Under the pieces are notes generated by a model. That model ran no database searches. It saw only the letters and a list, made by a program, of their open reading frames with translations, and had not been told where the DNA came from. From Ornithodoros turicata (Eukaryota; Arthropoda; Arachnida; Ixodida; Argasidae), in assembly GCF_037126465.1 (NCBI RefSeq), contig NW_026999402.1:1178001-1242000 (forward strand): a stretch of DNA of 64,000 bases, given 5' to 3'. Each line of letters begins with the position of its first letter. Position 1 is the stretch's first letter. Shown piece after piece: positions 33,400 to 43,247 of this stretch. A program made the translations under genes and the position numbers.

Positions 33400-34232
33400 C
33401 CATTATGTTCTGCAAAAGCCACCCCGAAAGACCCCGCACCGTCCCAGCGCACATGTTCCATTACCACAAACACTCCTGGAAATAGATACGCACTTCAGAT
33501 GAAAGGGAGAACCTTGTGGCATATCTCACTGCACACGTCTCACTACCGCAGGCCCTTCTCTAAAGACACATTTCATATCACATGGTATCTTCAGGAGAAT
33601 CCTGTACAGAGGGAACACTATGTCATGTACGTGTTCCACTACCACACACACTTATCCTACAAACACACTTCATGTCACATGGGCTGTTCATTTCAGGAGA
33701 ACTCAGTGATGGACACGGCACGTTCCACTGTACACATTCCACTATCACAAGCACTCCTTCAGAGACACACTTGAATCACGTACATGGGCTCTTCAGGGAA
33801 TCTCTACGGCAAAAATGCCATGCTTCACTGTAGATGTTCCACTACTCACGTGGCAAATTTCCCCATTCATCATCATCATCATTATATATGTTGTTTTTGT
33901 TGTTCCAGTACCACACACACTTCGGAGAAGACACTGTTGAAATCATAGGGGCTCTTCAGGAGGCCCTTGTACATGTTCCACTACCACATACGCCTCCGCA
34001 GAAACGCACTCAAGATCACATGGGCTCTTCAGGAAAACCCTGTGGCAGAAACGCTATGTTTCACTGTAGACGTTCCTCTACCACACACGTGCGTTTCTCC
34101 AAGGTGCACTTGCGGTCACAGGGGATCTTCAGGGGAAACCCCCTTGTACATGTTCCTCTACCACAGACACTTTACTAAGGACACACTTGATATCACATGG
34201 GCTCTTCTGGGGAACCCTGCGCCGGACACGTC
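33400..34232 (+). repeat. Irregular tandem array, units about 67-106 bp
   Basis: Each unit carries a TTCCACTACCACACACACTT-type box, then GACACACTT, then TCACATGGGCTCTTCAGGGG and AACCC. Junction boxes occur near 33578, 33675, 33785, 33949, 34016, 34114 and 34192. Plus-strand translation resembles decayed C2H2 fingers (KDTLDI-H, G-x-P linkers), but spacing is one codon short. The last unit overlaps the end of the CAP gene on the other strand. A (CAT)n interruption sits at 33870-33890. Confidence 0.65.
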
Positions 34233-34464
34233 ATTCTGTTGAGAGGCCTCCGTGGAGATGGTGGTACCAGACCATATGGCGCGGTCACGCTCCCGTCGTC
34301 CGAGCTGTCCGGGAGAATAGGCGGGAGGACATTATGATGGAATTCTCCAATGATGTTCCCTGCTGGCTTGTACATGGCCACGGCTATGATTTTCCCTTGA
34401 CGGGTGCTTGCTCGGCCCACGCCGAAGTCCGTACTGCGGAGCCATACCATTTGGCTGAAGTGAC
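34193..34464 (-). CDS. CAP gene, exon E (last)
   Basis: Acceptor TTAACTGTGCAG, 272 nt. Encodes GHFSQMVWLRSTDFGVG, KIIAVAMYKPAGNIIGEF and HHNVLPP, then a Pro/Ser-rich tail, TGA at 34195-34193. The stop and the last dozen codons lie in the tandem array that fills 33.4-34.2 kb. No clear AATAAA follows at once. Confidence 0.9.
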
Positions 34465-37400
34465 CTGCACAGTTAAAATTGCAAGTTCGACTGAACAAGT
34501 CAGACTCCCGCATCGCCCCTGCGCGTTAAAATGTGCGTAGGAACAATGTTCGCTTGATTGGGTCGAAGAACGGTATCATCAAAAAGGAGTATCACACCGA
34601 GTGCTGACTGACCGTGGGCTTGGTATATGCGGTGAAGTTCTGTTTATATAGTGCGGTCCGTAACACGTTTAGAACAAGCCGTCAATCAGAGTGATATCGT
34701 CCTCTTATCTAAAAATGGGGGGCCTACGGTTTTTTGTGACAATTTTGATACTGCTAAATGCCACAGAAAGGTGTACCCTCTCTCCTCAAATGAGAACTGA
34801 TTCGGCGCAGAACGTGTTTTCAGGCGAAGACCTCTTTTTAGAGAGCACGAGTTCCCGAGGATTATAGGTGATTCGGTGGAATGAATAATAATGAATAATC
34901 CTGGAACCCTGTTAATGGCCATTCATGTTTGTCCTTGCTTTTGGGAATAGCAAGCCTCCATCATGACTAACCTTTCTCTTCTTTTTTTTTTATCAGCATT
35001 AAAAATATCCTCCTCCATTCATCGTCCGCTCTAGACCTGTCTTAAACCTCTTTCTAGGAATGTGTCGTAACCGTGTGCATAGTACGAGAAGAAACCCCGC
35101 ACGAAGAAGCCAATATTCACACCTGCCTGTACATGTAACAGTGAGGGCTCCTGGTAGAAGTTGTAGTACTTGACATAACTGTACCAGTATTTGGCTACTT
35201 GCTCCCCTGCAAAACAAAGCAATATGGGAGTATGAACTGAATATGACGAGGCAAAGGCTCTGGGCTCAAGATCGCGGGTTCGATACCGGCCGAGGATGGT
35301 GGCAATGTGAGGGAGGTAAACATTGCTTCCAGCACAGCGTGTCGGATATTTCAAGCTGACGTCAAAATAGCCACAGGTGGTCGAAATCATGCACACCCTG
35401 CGGCACGTGCAGCTTTTTAAAATAAAATATAAGTGTCTTTCTTATAAAATATATCACCACAACATGCTGCGTGTTCAGGTACTCATTCCGCCTTTATACG
35501 TTTCATCTCGCTTGGGCCATATTCACAAAGTTGGCATACCTCGGTGTAGAACAAGGGCCTTCTCAGGCTCATTTACACCGCGAACGTCAAGGCACCGGAA
35601 CTGCCATCCCACGTCACTTGTCACGGCTAACAATTTTTCAGCATTTCACTCTGCTCTGGGTGCACACGAGCTTGACCCCAGAAGTATTGCAAATAGTAAC
35701 CTGTGAACAGATGGTCGTTCTCCTCCAACAATTGATAGCCACCAATGTAATTGTCCATGCGTTGTGTATGTATACGTCGTGGTTGTATTCCTGCATTGTA
35801 GTCATTTTCTCGCCATTTTGCTTCATTTTGCCCCCTTGTCCTTTTGTAGACATTTTGTAGCCCGCCGCAATGCTCTGCCCTGAAGGGTACTTGCAAATAA
35901 TAAATAATAATGTCGCCATGGTAATAGTCTATAGCATTTCCAAAGACAACGTGTCTGTAGCCGGCCGACAGAAAAAAAGTCTATAGACTGTCCGTTCCAA
36001 ATAGCTAAAGGGAGGGAAAAAAGAAAGAAAGAAAAAGCTCTTGCCAAATAAAGTCTATTGCCTGTTTTTGACTTTTTGCTATAGAAATTTAACAGCACGT
36101 CCATGTATTTTTTCATAAGGCGTGCACACAAACACGCTAGCACACTTTTCGTGTAAATCTATACTCCAATGATGTATTTAACGCTGTGGGTTACCTGTAA
36201 CGTCAAAGTTTGGAACGTAAGACCAGCGGCAGAAGAGGTTCTCCCCAAGGCCTTCGAACTTCTTGTAGTGGAAATCGTTGGTGTGAGCCAAATGGTTTGC
36301 CCAGTATTGAGCGAGATTGCATAGCTGCAAAAGATACGGTATAGAGATGTGAAACATTAGAGAAATTCCACATATGCGTCTCAAAGTTGAACACAATGGC
36401 CACATTGTTTCTGTTCTTCACAGGGAGAGTTTTCCCTAGAGCACTGCACGGGCTAGAATTTACCTGCTTGAACCGGTCCGTACCCGAAGCCTCGGTGTTT
36501 TAAAGGAGCACAGAAAGCGCTTCAGTCACGACCATATTTATAAACCAAGCCGTTGATCTTACTGCTAAAACGCACCATGCGAAGTGATTCACTCGACAGA
36601 TGCATACATATCGCGGAGTTCGACTTTGAAAATGGCGACCGCGCGCAACGGTGGCAATGCCCGCAACTAGCCGCCAGAGTCGTTTTGACGTCATCGCGGT
36701 GCAATCCGCTAACTGGTTTGCTTGTTTGGAGAAGCGTCGTCTGCTACACACAGAGAGAACTGGGAATAGAAATGAAAAAGAAAGGAAAAAAAAAGCGTGA
36801 AGAGCGCCAGCCCTGATTGGAGCGCAGTCTCTCTTCTTCTTCTTCTGCCACAAAGGAAATGGCCCTTAGCCACACAGGGCGATTGGCCAGGAGTCTTGGC
36901 GGTCTCTCTTGTAACCACGATGACGTCTCCCGTGGCTCAGCGGTTAGCGTGCTGGCCATGTCACGTCGAGACTGGGAGGCACCCGGGTTCGAATCCCGGT
37001 GCCGGCTGTGCTGTCTGCGGTTTTTCCTGGGTTTTCCTCAGACGCTTTCAGACATATGTCGGCACAGTTCCCCTAGAAGTCGGCCCAGGACGCACATTTC
37101 CCCAGGGCGTCAGTCGTGACGTTGCCCACCTACGTGAGGCCGACAACTGCAAGCCCTTTCACCATCACCATCACCACCACCACCACGATGACATCATAAT
37201 TCTCTTCCTCCTCCTCGTTTCGGCCTGCAGAGCGAGTCGAGCAGGAACGCGCGCGTCGGTGCTCGGGGGCGTTTTATTCCAAGAAAAATATTGCGTACAG
37301 ATAATTTTTTGTGTGTTAGTTGTCACGTCAAGTTACGTCCTTTCGTAATTCGCCAGGAACAGAAGATCTTTTGGATGTCTTTCTGGGCTCCTTTAAACGA

Positions 37401-40400
37401 GACAGCATGACGCGGCTGCCGTAAAACTCAGCCCTCCCCGGCCCGTACCCGACGCCATGGAGGCTTATACCCGACCCTATCACGGACCCGGCTTCCGAAA
37501 CCGCATCCAGGCCGCGGTACAGCCCGTAGATGCATAGAATGCGTCCAACAGGTTAATTCCACCGGTAGACACTCAAATACAACGTGTACCACACATACCT
37601 AGAATGCGCAAGCGCAGCCTTTTACGCGGTTTGTGCTTGTACAAACAAAACACGTTGGCGTCGAGTCTCGTGCAACTGTCTGCGGTGCACTAAGGTCACT
37701 AAATAGGCTACGCTTCAGCTACGTATAGCGTATTCAGCATATTCAGCGTAGCTTATTTAGTGACTCTACGGTGCTCGACCGTGCCCGCAGTCAAAACGAT
37801 TTTGAGGCCCGATTTCGGGCCGCGGGCCAGGGGCCGGCCTCGGGTTTTCGGGCCAGCCCGGCCCTGTACAGTGTTCTAGTTCGCCCACCGAACATTAATT
37901 CTTTAATACCAATTTATTACCGCTGGTAGCACATTCCCGGATTTCCCGAATGATTCCTGCTTCACTTATCGCCGACTTAAGCGGTATAATTTATTATTGA
38001 CGTTATGAATAATTCGAATCCACTCGGTTTGAAATTCAGGCGCGGAAAGAAGCATACATCTCTTAGAAATTGACTTCACCGCATAGCACGCTCCTAGCCA
38101 ACCATCATCTCGAAAGATATCGTTATCTGCCCTGATTTGTTGAAAACAGGAGGCGTACGCCTTTTTGTGACAATTATGAACAGCATAAGTGTCACAGAAA
38201 AGGCGTACGCCTCCCGTTTTCAACAAATCCGGGCAGATGACGATATCATTCGAGATGATGGTTAGCTAGGAGCGTGCTATGCGGTGAAGTTCATTTTTAA
38301 GAGTGTACGGCGACGTCAGTATGACGACATCGTAACGGCACGAGGGCGTTGCCCCGGAGTCAGGCTTCTGCCGCAGTTGCTGCAGAATAGACGATTTCAG
38401 CAAATCACAGCGCTCCTTGCGCAGGCGTTGCATTCTGGGCGCTTATCGTCGTGAAGGAAGGGAGGATAGCCTTTCACGTTTCGTTTTCGCTGACATTAAC
38501 ACGTCGTGGACTACGGACCGAGAGAGGGAGAGAGGAGAAATCGAAACAGTTTCGAGGCCTTTTCCTTCTTTCCAATACATATGTTCCCAAGGTTCACAGC
38601 GGCGCTAAGCACTCTGGGATTTTCTGAAGTCGTCTAATCTCTATGTTCCGTTGCAGAGAATACACGAGGAGGAGGGTGTATCAGAGGAACATTGACACGC
38701 GACCTTCCTGGCTGAGCGTAAGGGTAACGTCACACGAGCCGATTAGAAGGTTCTCCTGGTTTGCTCCTCGTGATGGCTAGAGGTTCACTGCCACCTTTCG
38801 TGATAAAATACGAAAACACTGCAAATACGTCGTTTTCTAAGGAAAGGGATCGGTGGAATGCTGTTACACTATATTTACAATCCATTGCGACGAGAAAATG
38901 CACAAGATGCTCTGTACTCTACATGTGACTAAATGACTCACATCCGATCCTCCCCTTGTTCAAGGGGAGGATCCAACCAAGGGTTTAACCAACCAACAAC
39001 AACAACTAAATGACTGTGGCTATGTACATATACGATGGAGTTTCGTTATGCATTTATGGAGGCACACCTGCGATATGGTAATCTATAGTCTTCTAGTCCG
39101 CCATACCTGCGATACTAACACGGGCACCCTGAATGCTAATGGAACGCTGGTCGCGCCACCTACGCCGGAAACCCTTCCGTCCTAGTATGGCTGTAGGGTG
39201 CTGGTGACGTTCATTCGCAATCTCCCTCAGTATAGGAATAAAGGAATGTTGCGCCGATGCTGTGCCGGATCTCCGCAGTGTGCCGTCTACCAGACAAATG
39301 CACTAATGCGGAGTGCGGTGCTGATGGGAAAGCACTGGGCAGATGACGTTCGTTTGCTGCCACACTAATTACCAGTGTTGTTTGTAGTCAAACGCCGATG
39401 CAAGACATAATTATATTAATTGCGTTGGGCAGCGAACTTTCGCTTTTGCGCCTCCAAAATTGCTTTGGTTTGTGTTTGCTTCGGTGCTGGCATCACCTCC
39501 AAATCGCTCCAAAATTTCCTTTCTTTCCCACCTCTTTTATAGTTCAGATTTTTTTAAACAAGCAAATCGAGTGAGATCTGATGAGTACGGATGATGATCA
39601 GTGCACGTAACCCCAAAATTATTATTACCTCGTCAGCAAAACCATAACTTAGCAGCCTTTTTGAGGCGTTACATTGTCCTGCATTGTCCCAAGATAGCGC
39701 CTTTGTGTATAGCTTCCACGGACGTTTTTCTTTAAAACGCCTTCACAGGGAGCTGGACAAATATTCTGTATTAACTATTCCACCCACTTGCAGACAGTCA
39801 TTCAAAACAGTTTCCTTGCCCCAAAAAAGTGTAGCCTTGGTCTTTTCTGCTGTCCTCTCACTCTTGAATTCGGTCTGAAGTATACGTCATTGCATTCTTC
39901 CAGTTGAAATTCATTACGTTCGCATATAGATGCCGCCATTCTATACCTCCTGCTTTTGTTAGAGGTGCTTTAAAGGAGCAGTGAAGGCCCCTTCAATGAA
40001 ATCCCTCGTCTTCCCTCTGCCCCACTTGTGGAGTACACGGCGACCTCAGCCACGTCATCCTGGCTTGTGGGCAATACCACAACGAGCGTGCACTAATGCA
40101 AGTCTCTATGCAACACATTGACAAGCTGCCGTTCAACCTAGCGAAGATCCTCGGTCCGTGGTCGAACGCTGCCCACCAGACGCAGTGCCTTCGCCTTCTG
40201 GCGGAGTACTTGTGCTCCACCGGTCTGGCGACGGCTCTTTGAAAGCCCCCCATCATCATCCCTTCATCCTCTCCCAACGCGCCATAGGGCAGTGTACCGC
40301 CTCAGCGGCGGTGAATCGCCCACCCCATCACCATCCAATGTATGTGTGTGTGTTCAATGAAATCCTCGCTTTTTCTTAGGCGTGTTGCGCAACAGATAAC

Positions 40401-42018
40401 ATGCGCTCTTGGGCAAGGCCAGTGATCGTATAACGGCCCTGTAGTGCGCGCGCGCACGCGACATCTTTGAGGTGGCACATCCTCTGGAACGGATTGATGC
40501 TGACGTCACTCAGTGACGCAGAAAGCTCCCGACAAGTAGCACCGCGTCATCTCTATATAGAAGACGACTTTCCTGGCCTCGCGGTTGCTCCCCATGTTGG
40601 CGCTACGTCACAGGGACGTCACACCAGGAGATCGGGTCGGGACTCGAACGTCGCGTCTCGCCGCTCATGACTGCTTTTTGAAAGGCGGTTTTGTAACTTT
40701 AACTGCGCAATAACGAGACTGCTTGATGAATTGCTCGAACATCAGGTTTCGAACAACGTTAAATGTCGCTTCCTCTCTCCCTTGACAGTAGTCATTCTTC
40801 CCAACCGAAATATTAACTCTGTCTGTGTGCGCAAAAACACAATAACAAAATAAAAGGCGGTTATCGACTACGCGGGAACATGCACACTGAAAAAAAAAAA
40901 AAAGATAAAAAAAGAACGAAAAGCCCATACTGAAGCATTCGAGCCACGAGATCACTGCCATTGGACCTTGTATTAACTGCGCATGGATAGTACCTTGTAA
41001 GATAACCTGAGCGGAGGAGCCCTGTGATGAATGCGAAACCTGTTGTGCCATTCCAGGCAGTCCAGCACGAAGTCGCTCTGGCCAAAGTCTGCGAGTCCTT
41101 CGTTCGCCTCTTGTCGAATCTTCAGTGGCCGCGAGAAGAAAACCTGCAACACATCGTTTAGACCACATTTAGACCACACCGTGCGAACCGCGTTCCCAGC
41201 TTACCGTGCGAACTTCCGGTGGCGCACGGCGGCTCAGTTATGCGATGAAAAGGAAGAAAAAAGGAAAACGCATGAACCAAATACTGCATAACAAAAATGT
41301 TAGGCACGCAAACGTTGCTCTTCGTGCATTCCGAATTGCCTAGATACAGATGTCAACATGCGGTCACCTCCCGTCTTAAACATATTAGGGAAGATGACAA
41401 TATCATTTGAGATGATGGTTGGTTAGGAGCGTGGTATGCGGTTATGTTCATTTCTAAGGGTGTACCGCTGGGGATGCCAGATTTGGTTTCGGTTTCTGCA
41501 CAGGTGGCACTCCTAGCGGTAGAGCTGCGCATCTGTGCCGACACCGCCATGTCCCACTGGAAATGCACGGATAGCAAAGTTCGCGTGGCTAACGTTTTTC
41601 TTACGCAGAGTTTGATTGCCTCGATTTTTTTGTTAATTTTCAGCGCACTTCGTGCGGCACCAGAAGTTCGTACGGTAAGCAGGGAAGGCACTACGTGCGT
41701 AACTTTTTGCGCACACACCTTGCATATGTATTTTGGGAGACATACGTGTGAGACACGCGGATTGTAATTGCATAAATGCGGTAGGATGCTAAAGACACGA
41801 TATTTTAGTCCATAGCGAAACTTTAATGCATCTAATCGTTCATGCCTTGCACGCGTACACGTACCTTCTCGATGAACTTTGCCGACGGACACTGCAGATA
41901 CCAGGCTTTTGAGGTTCTCTTCGTCCGGCCACTGGTTGGCTTGGACAGTACGCACTTGGGATTCTCTTCGCTCTTCTGGGGTCGAGCCATCTTCACTTTC
42001 TCCCAGAAGTATTCCATA
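34193..42018 (-). CDS. CAP-superfamily protein, GAPR-1/GLIPR2-like, 5 exons
   Basis: Minus-strand join(42018-41865, 41143-40994, 36324-36195, 35206-35123, 34464-34193); about 262 residues if the ATG at 42017 is used. All junctions have AG/GT sites with matching phases (0,0,1,1). Residues 1-65 are basic and family-unspecific. The CAP domain follows: FVLDCLEWHN (residue 84 is the His of HN), LCNLAQYWANHLA, H120, GEN (E129), WYSYVKYYNF (152-161), GHFSQMVW (H174), then AMYKPAGNI and HHNVLPP. This order and the ending match GAPR-1, a Golgi/membrane-associated CAP protein, more than secreted antigen-5 types; no signal peptide is visible. Oddity: the second tetrad Glu (WYSE in GAPR-1) is Tyr155. About 40 residues follow VLPP, longer than GAPR-1. 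A further 5' exon is possible because exon A starts one base before the ATG. Confidence 0.9.
34570..34860. mobile_element. Decayed PB-like MITEs (CAP intron)
   Basis: TGCGGTGAAGTTCTGTTTAT at 34630 is one PB end. 34735-34850 carries TTTTTTGTGACAATTTTGAT, ATGCCACAGAAAGG and GAGAACTGATTCGGCGCAG from a second, strongly mutated copy. Confidence 0.55.
35123..35206 (-). CDS. CAP gene, exon D
   Basis: Acceptor TTTTGCAG, 84 nt, donor GGCAG|GTGTGA, phase 1. Encodes EQVAKYWYSYVKYYNFYQEP. The position normally Glu after W-Y-S is Tyr. Confidence 0.88.
35235..35410 (+). mobile_element. Possible second-type SINE (CAP intron)
   Basis: GGGCTCAAGATCGCGGGTTC then GATACCGGCCG: a tRNA-like T-arm with box B (GGTTCGATACC), followed by GGATATTTCAAGCTGACGTC and CACAGGTGGTCGAAATCATG, a core unlike the other SINE. 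Short and single. Confidence 0.45.
36195..36324 (-). CDS. CAP gene, exon C
   Basis: Acceptor CTTTTGCAG, 130 nt, donor TTACAG|GTAACC, phase 1. Encodes LCNLAQYWANHLAHTNDFHY and the GLGENLF box, carrying the first His and Glu of the CAP tetrad. Confidence 0.92.
36498..37397. mobile_element. Foldback element F3 (CAP intron), carrying a SINE
   Basis: Ends TTTAAAGGAGCACAGAAAG and, inverted, TTTAAAGGAGCCCAGAAAG. The left part reads GAGTCGTTTTGACGTCATCG; the right part has no coding frame. The SINE at 36928-37182 lies inside. Confidence 0.7.
36928..37182 (+). mobile_element. tRNA-derived SINE, full length
   Basis: Pol III box A TGGCTCAGCGG (36933-36943) and box B GGTTCGAATCC (36986-36996), 42 bp apart. 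Body: CCGGCTGTGCTGTCTGCGG, TCAGACGCTTTCAGACATAT, GAAGTCGGCCCAGGACGCAC, GGGCGTCAGTCGTGACG; tail (CAT/CAC)n. Flanked by a 13-bp direct repeat CCACGATGACGTC / CCACGATGACATC (36915-36927, 37183-37195), one mismatch, though part of the second copy overlaps the tail. tRNA-derived SINEs are known from ixodid ticks (the Ruka family); identity to that family is not asserted. Confidence 0.92.
37693..37768. mobile_element. 76-bp hAT-type mini-MITE (CAP intron)
   Basis: GTCACTAAATAGGCTACGCT and, inverted, AGTCACTAAATAAGCTACGC; related to the MITE in the Gypsy integrase. Confidence 0.75.
38057..38306. mobile_element. PA-family palindromic MITE, full length (CAP intron)
   Basis: CATCTCTTAGAAATTGACTTC on the left, inverted CACTCTTAAAAATGAACTTC on the right; TA on both sides. 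Confidence 0.9.
38390..38635. mobile_element. Foldback MITE, family G, copy 1 (CAP intron)
   Basis: Ends GACGATTTCAGCAAATCACA and, inverted, GACGACTTCAGAAAATCCCA. The interior shares GTTGCATTCTGGGCGC, TTTCGCTGACATTAACACG and TCGTGGACTACGGACCG (roughly) with the inverse of 56012-56250. Confidence 0.7.
38948..38975. repeat. Perfect 13-bp hairpin
   Basis: GATCCTCCCCTTG, TT, CAAGGGGAGGATC; soon followed by a CAAC/CAA-rich tract (38977-39005). 39006-39994 has no recognised feature. Confidence 0.8.
39995..40345 (+). pseudogene. LINE-2 ORF2 C-terminus and trailer (CAP intron)
   Basis: The frame ending TGA at 40240-40242 encodes LCPTCGVHGDLSHVILACGQ, then QYHNERALMQVSM and CLRLLAEYLCSTGLATAL: the C-terminal Cys-Cys-His-Cys finger and last helix of an I/R1-like LINE ORF2. 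The trailer contains ATCATCATC, GGCAGTGTACCGCC, GGCGGTGAATCGCCCACCCC and ATCACCATC. Its reverse complement matches the short repeats at 17.9 and 21.9 kb. Everything upstream is missing. It sits opposite to the CAP gene. Confidence 0.8.
40994..41143 (-). CDS. CAP gene, exon B
   Basis: Acceptor TGTTGCAG, 150 nt, donor TACAAG|GTACTA, phase 0. Encodes FVLDCLEWHNRFRIHHRAPP then LRLSYK, the first CAP helix with the conserved HN and R-x-x-H. Confidence 0.9.
41363..41464. mobile_element. Half of a PA-family MITE (CAP intron)
   Basis: CACCTCCCGTCTTAAACATA, GAGATGATGGTTGGTTAGG, GCGGTTATGTTCATTTCTAA. Right arm. Confidence 0.75.
41865..42018 (-). CDS. CAP gene, exon A
   Basis: Acceptor CTTTCAG, then T and ATG; 154 nt; donor GAGAAG|GTACGT, phase 0. 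Encodes MEYFWEKVKMARPQ...KAWYLQCPSAKFIEK. Frame chosen because only it joins in phase to the CAP exon; another open frame across this exon does not. The ATG may be the start or internal. Confidence 0.7.
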
Positions 42019-42099
42019 CTGAAAGCATTTAAGCAAGCATATGCCTCATTAGTAACACACAAGCATGGGGGTTGCGTAAGTATAAAAGGGAGCGCTTAT

Positions 42100-42190
42100 A
42101 GTTCTAGACTAGCTATCACCCCGAATGACATCGTCCTTTAGCGTCATTTACTGGAAACGGGAGACGTACACCCTTTTGTGTTTTAAGAGC
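42100..42190. mobile_element. PA-like MITE fragment
   Basis: TAGCTATCACCCCGAATGAC, ACTGGAAACGGGAGACGTAC, ACCCTTTTGTGTT. Confidence 0.5.
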
Positions 42191-42199
42191 GTTGCATGC

Positions 42200-42345
42200 A
42201 AGTGCATAGCCTGCCATCGAGGTAGGTCACGCTCATAAGGAGTGAATTCAAATCCCCCCACCGAGCTGTGCTGCCTGCAGCCGTATCTGAGTTTTCTGGC
42301 GGGTGATCGGTACGCTTGTTCCAGAAGTCGCCGCACGCGGACGCG
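42200..42345 (+). mobile_element. Decayed SINE
   Basis: ATTCAAATCCCCCCACCGAG at a box B position, GCTGTGCTGCCTGCAG, GTTTTCTGGC, GTTCCAGAAGTCGCCGCACG. Confidence 0.5.
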
Positions 42346-42504
42346 TCTAGCTACTTACCGAACTATTACACTGCCGATTTAGCAGCTCACACTTTACATG
42401 ACATTCTCGGGTAAACATAAACAAGGCCCCGCCACAACTTCCGGTGCCACGAAGACTTCCGGTCCTTCGGCGACTGAGGACGCTCGGGACCAGCCGCCAC
42501 GCAG

Positions 42505-42670
42505 AATTATGTCTTTCGCTTTCCTGATTTGGTGAAAACGGGAAGCGTACGCCTCTTTGTGGAAATTTGAATTGCCATAAGAAGGCGTATACGGTCTTCT
42601 CTCTCCTCAAATCAGAAGCGATAACTGTATCAATCGGCACAGTGGTTGGCGCAGAGCACGTTTGCTGTGA
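42505..42670. mobile_element. Hybrid PA/PB-like MITE fragment
   Basis: The left arm has PA text (CTGATTTGGTGAAAACGGGA, GCGTACGCC), the right arm PB text (CTCAAATCAGAAGCGATAAC, GTGGTTGGCGCAGAGCACG). Confidence 0.6.
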
Positions 42671-42734
42671 GACCGGATGTCATTTTGGCACCAAACCGGA
42701 AGCGGTGAAAACGGCATCTATATGCCCACTACAC

Positions 42735-42865
42735 TGGGAACTGTGCCGATGTACGTCTCAAAGTGCGTGAGCACATCCTAAGGGAAACACCCACTCAGGC
42801 AGCACAGTCGGTGCCGGAACTCGAACTCTGGGTCGCCTATCACTCTTTGCACGGAAGGCGATTAT
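42735..42865 (-). mobile_element. Decayed SINE, reversed
   Basis: CAGCACAGTCGGTGCCGGA, ACTCGAACTCTGGGTCGCC (reverse of a box B region), and AGGGAAACACCCACTC. Confidence 0.55.
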
Positions 42866-42987
42866 TATTTCGAAGGAGTTGCGAGGCGACACTTCGCCCG
42901 AAGTAATGCACGGTAAATCCGAAAGGCAGTTATTGGGACCGATGTGAAACCGCATAACTAATTTAGGCTGCCAAGGGGACGACGGAC

Positions 42988-43247
42988 AAAGAAGGCGACC
43001 CGCAACAGAAACAGAAACAGCTCAACTGACGAATTTAATCCAAGGAAACAAAAGACAACCTGACTTACAAGATATGATGACGTCAACAGCAATGACCGCA
43101 GGTTTAGCACACTAAATTTGAGCGTGCTAAACCTGGGGTCACTGCTGTTGACGTCATCATATCTTGTAGGTCAGGTTGGTTTTTGTTTCCTTGGATTAAA
43201 TTCGTCAGTTGACAGTAAGCTGTTTCTGTTGTGGGTCGCCTTCTTTG
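42988..43247. mobile_element. 260-bp palindromic MITE
   Basis: AAAGAAGGCGACCCGCAACA and its inverse bound arms of about 125 bp that match nearly base for base (GGAAACAAAA, ATATGATGACGTCAACAGCA, GGTTTAGCAC) around an AAATTTGA loop. The right side continues with extra GCCTTCTTTAGTTATG repeats to 43305. Confidence 0.88.

Noticed and set aside
35262..35300. tRNA gene from GGTTCGATACC
   Set aside because: Only a T-arm-like piece; no matching acceptor or D-arm.
36926..37002. tRNA gene (box A and box B present)
   Set aside because: No cloverleaf can be formed beyond the T-arm, and the sequence continues into a conserved SINE body with tail and flanking repeats.
41353..42036. 227-residue minus-strand frame across CAP exon A
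   Set aside because: It reads the exon in a different frame and through the intron; only the other frame joins in phase to the CAP domain exon.
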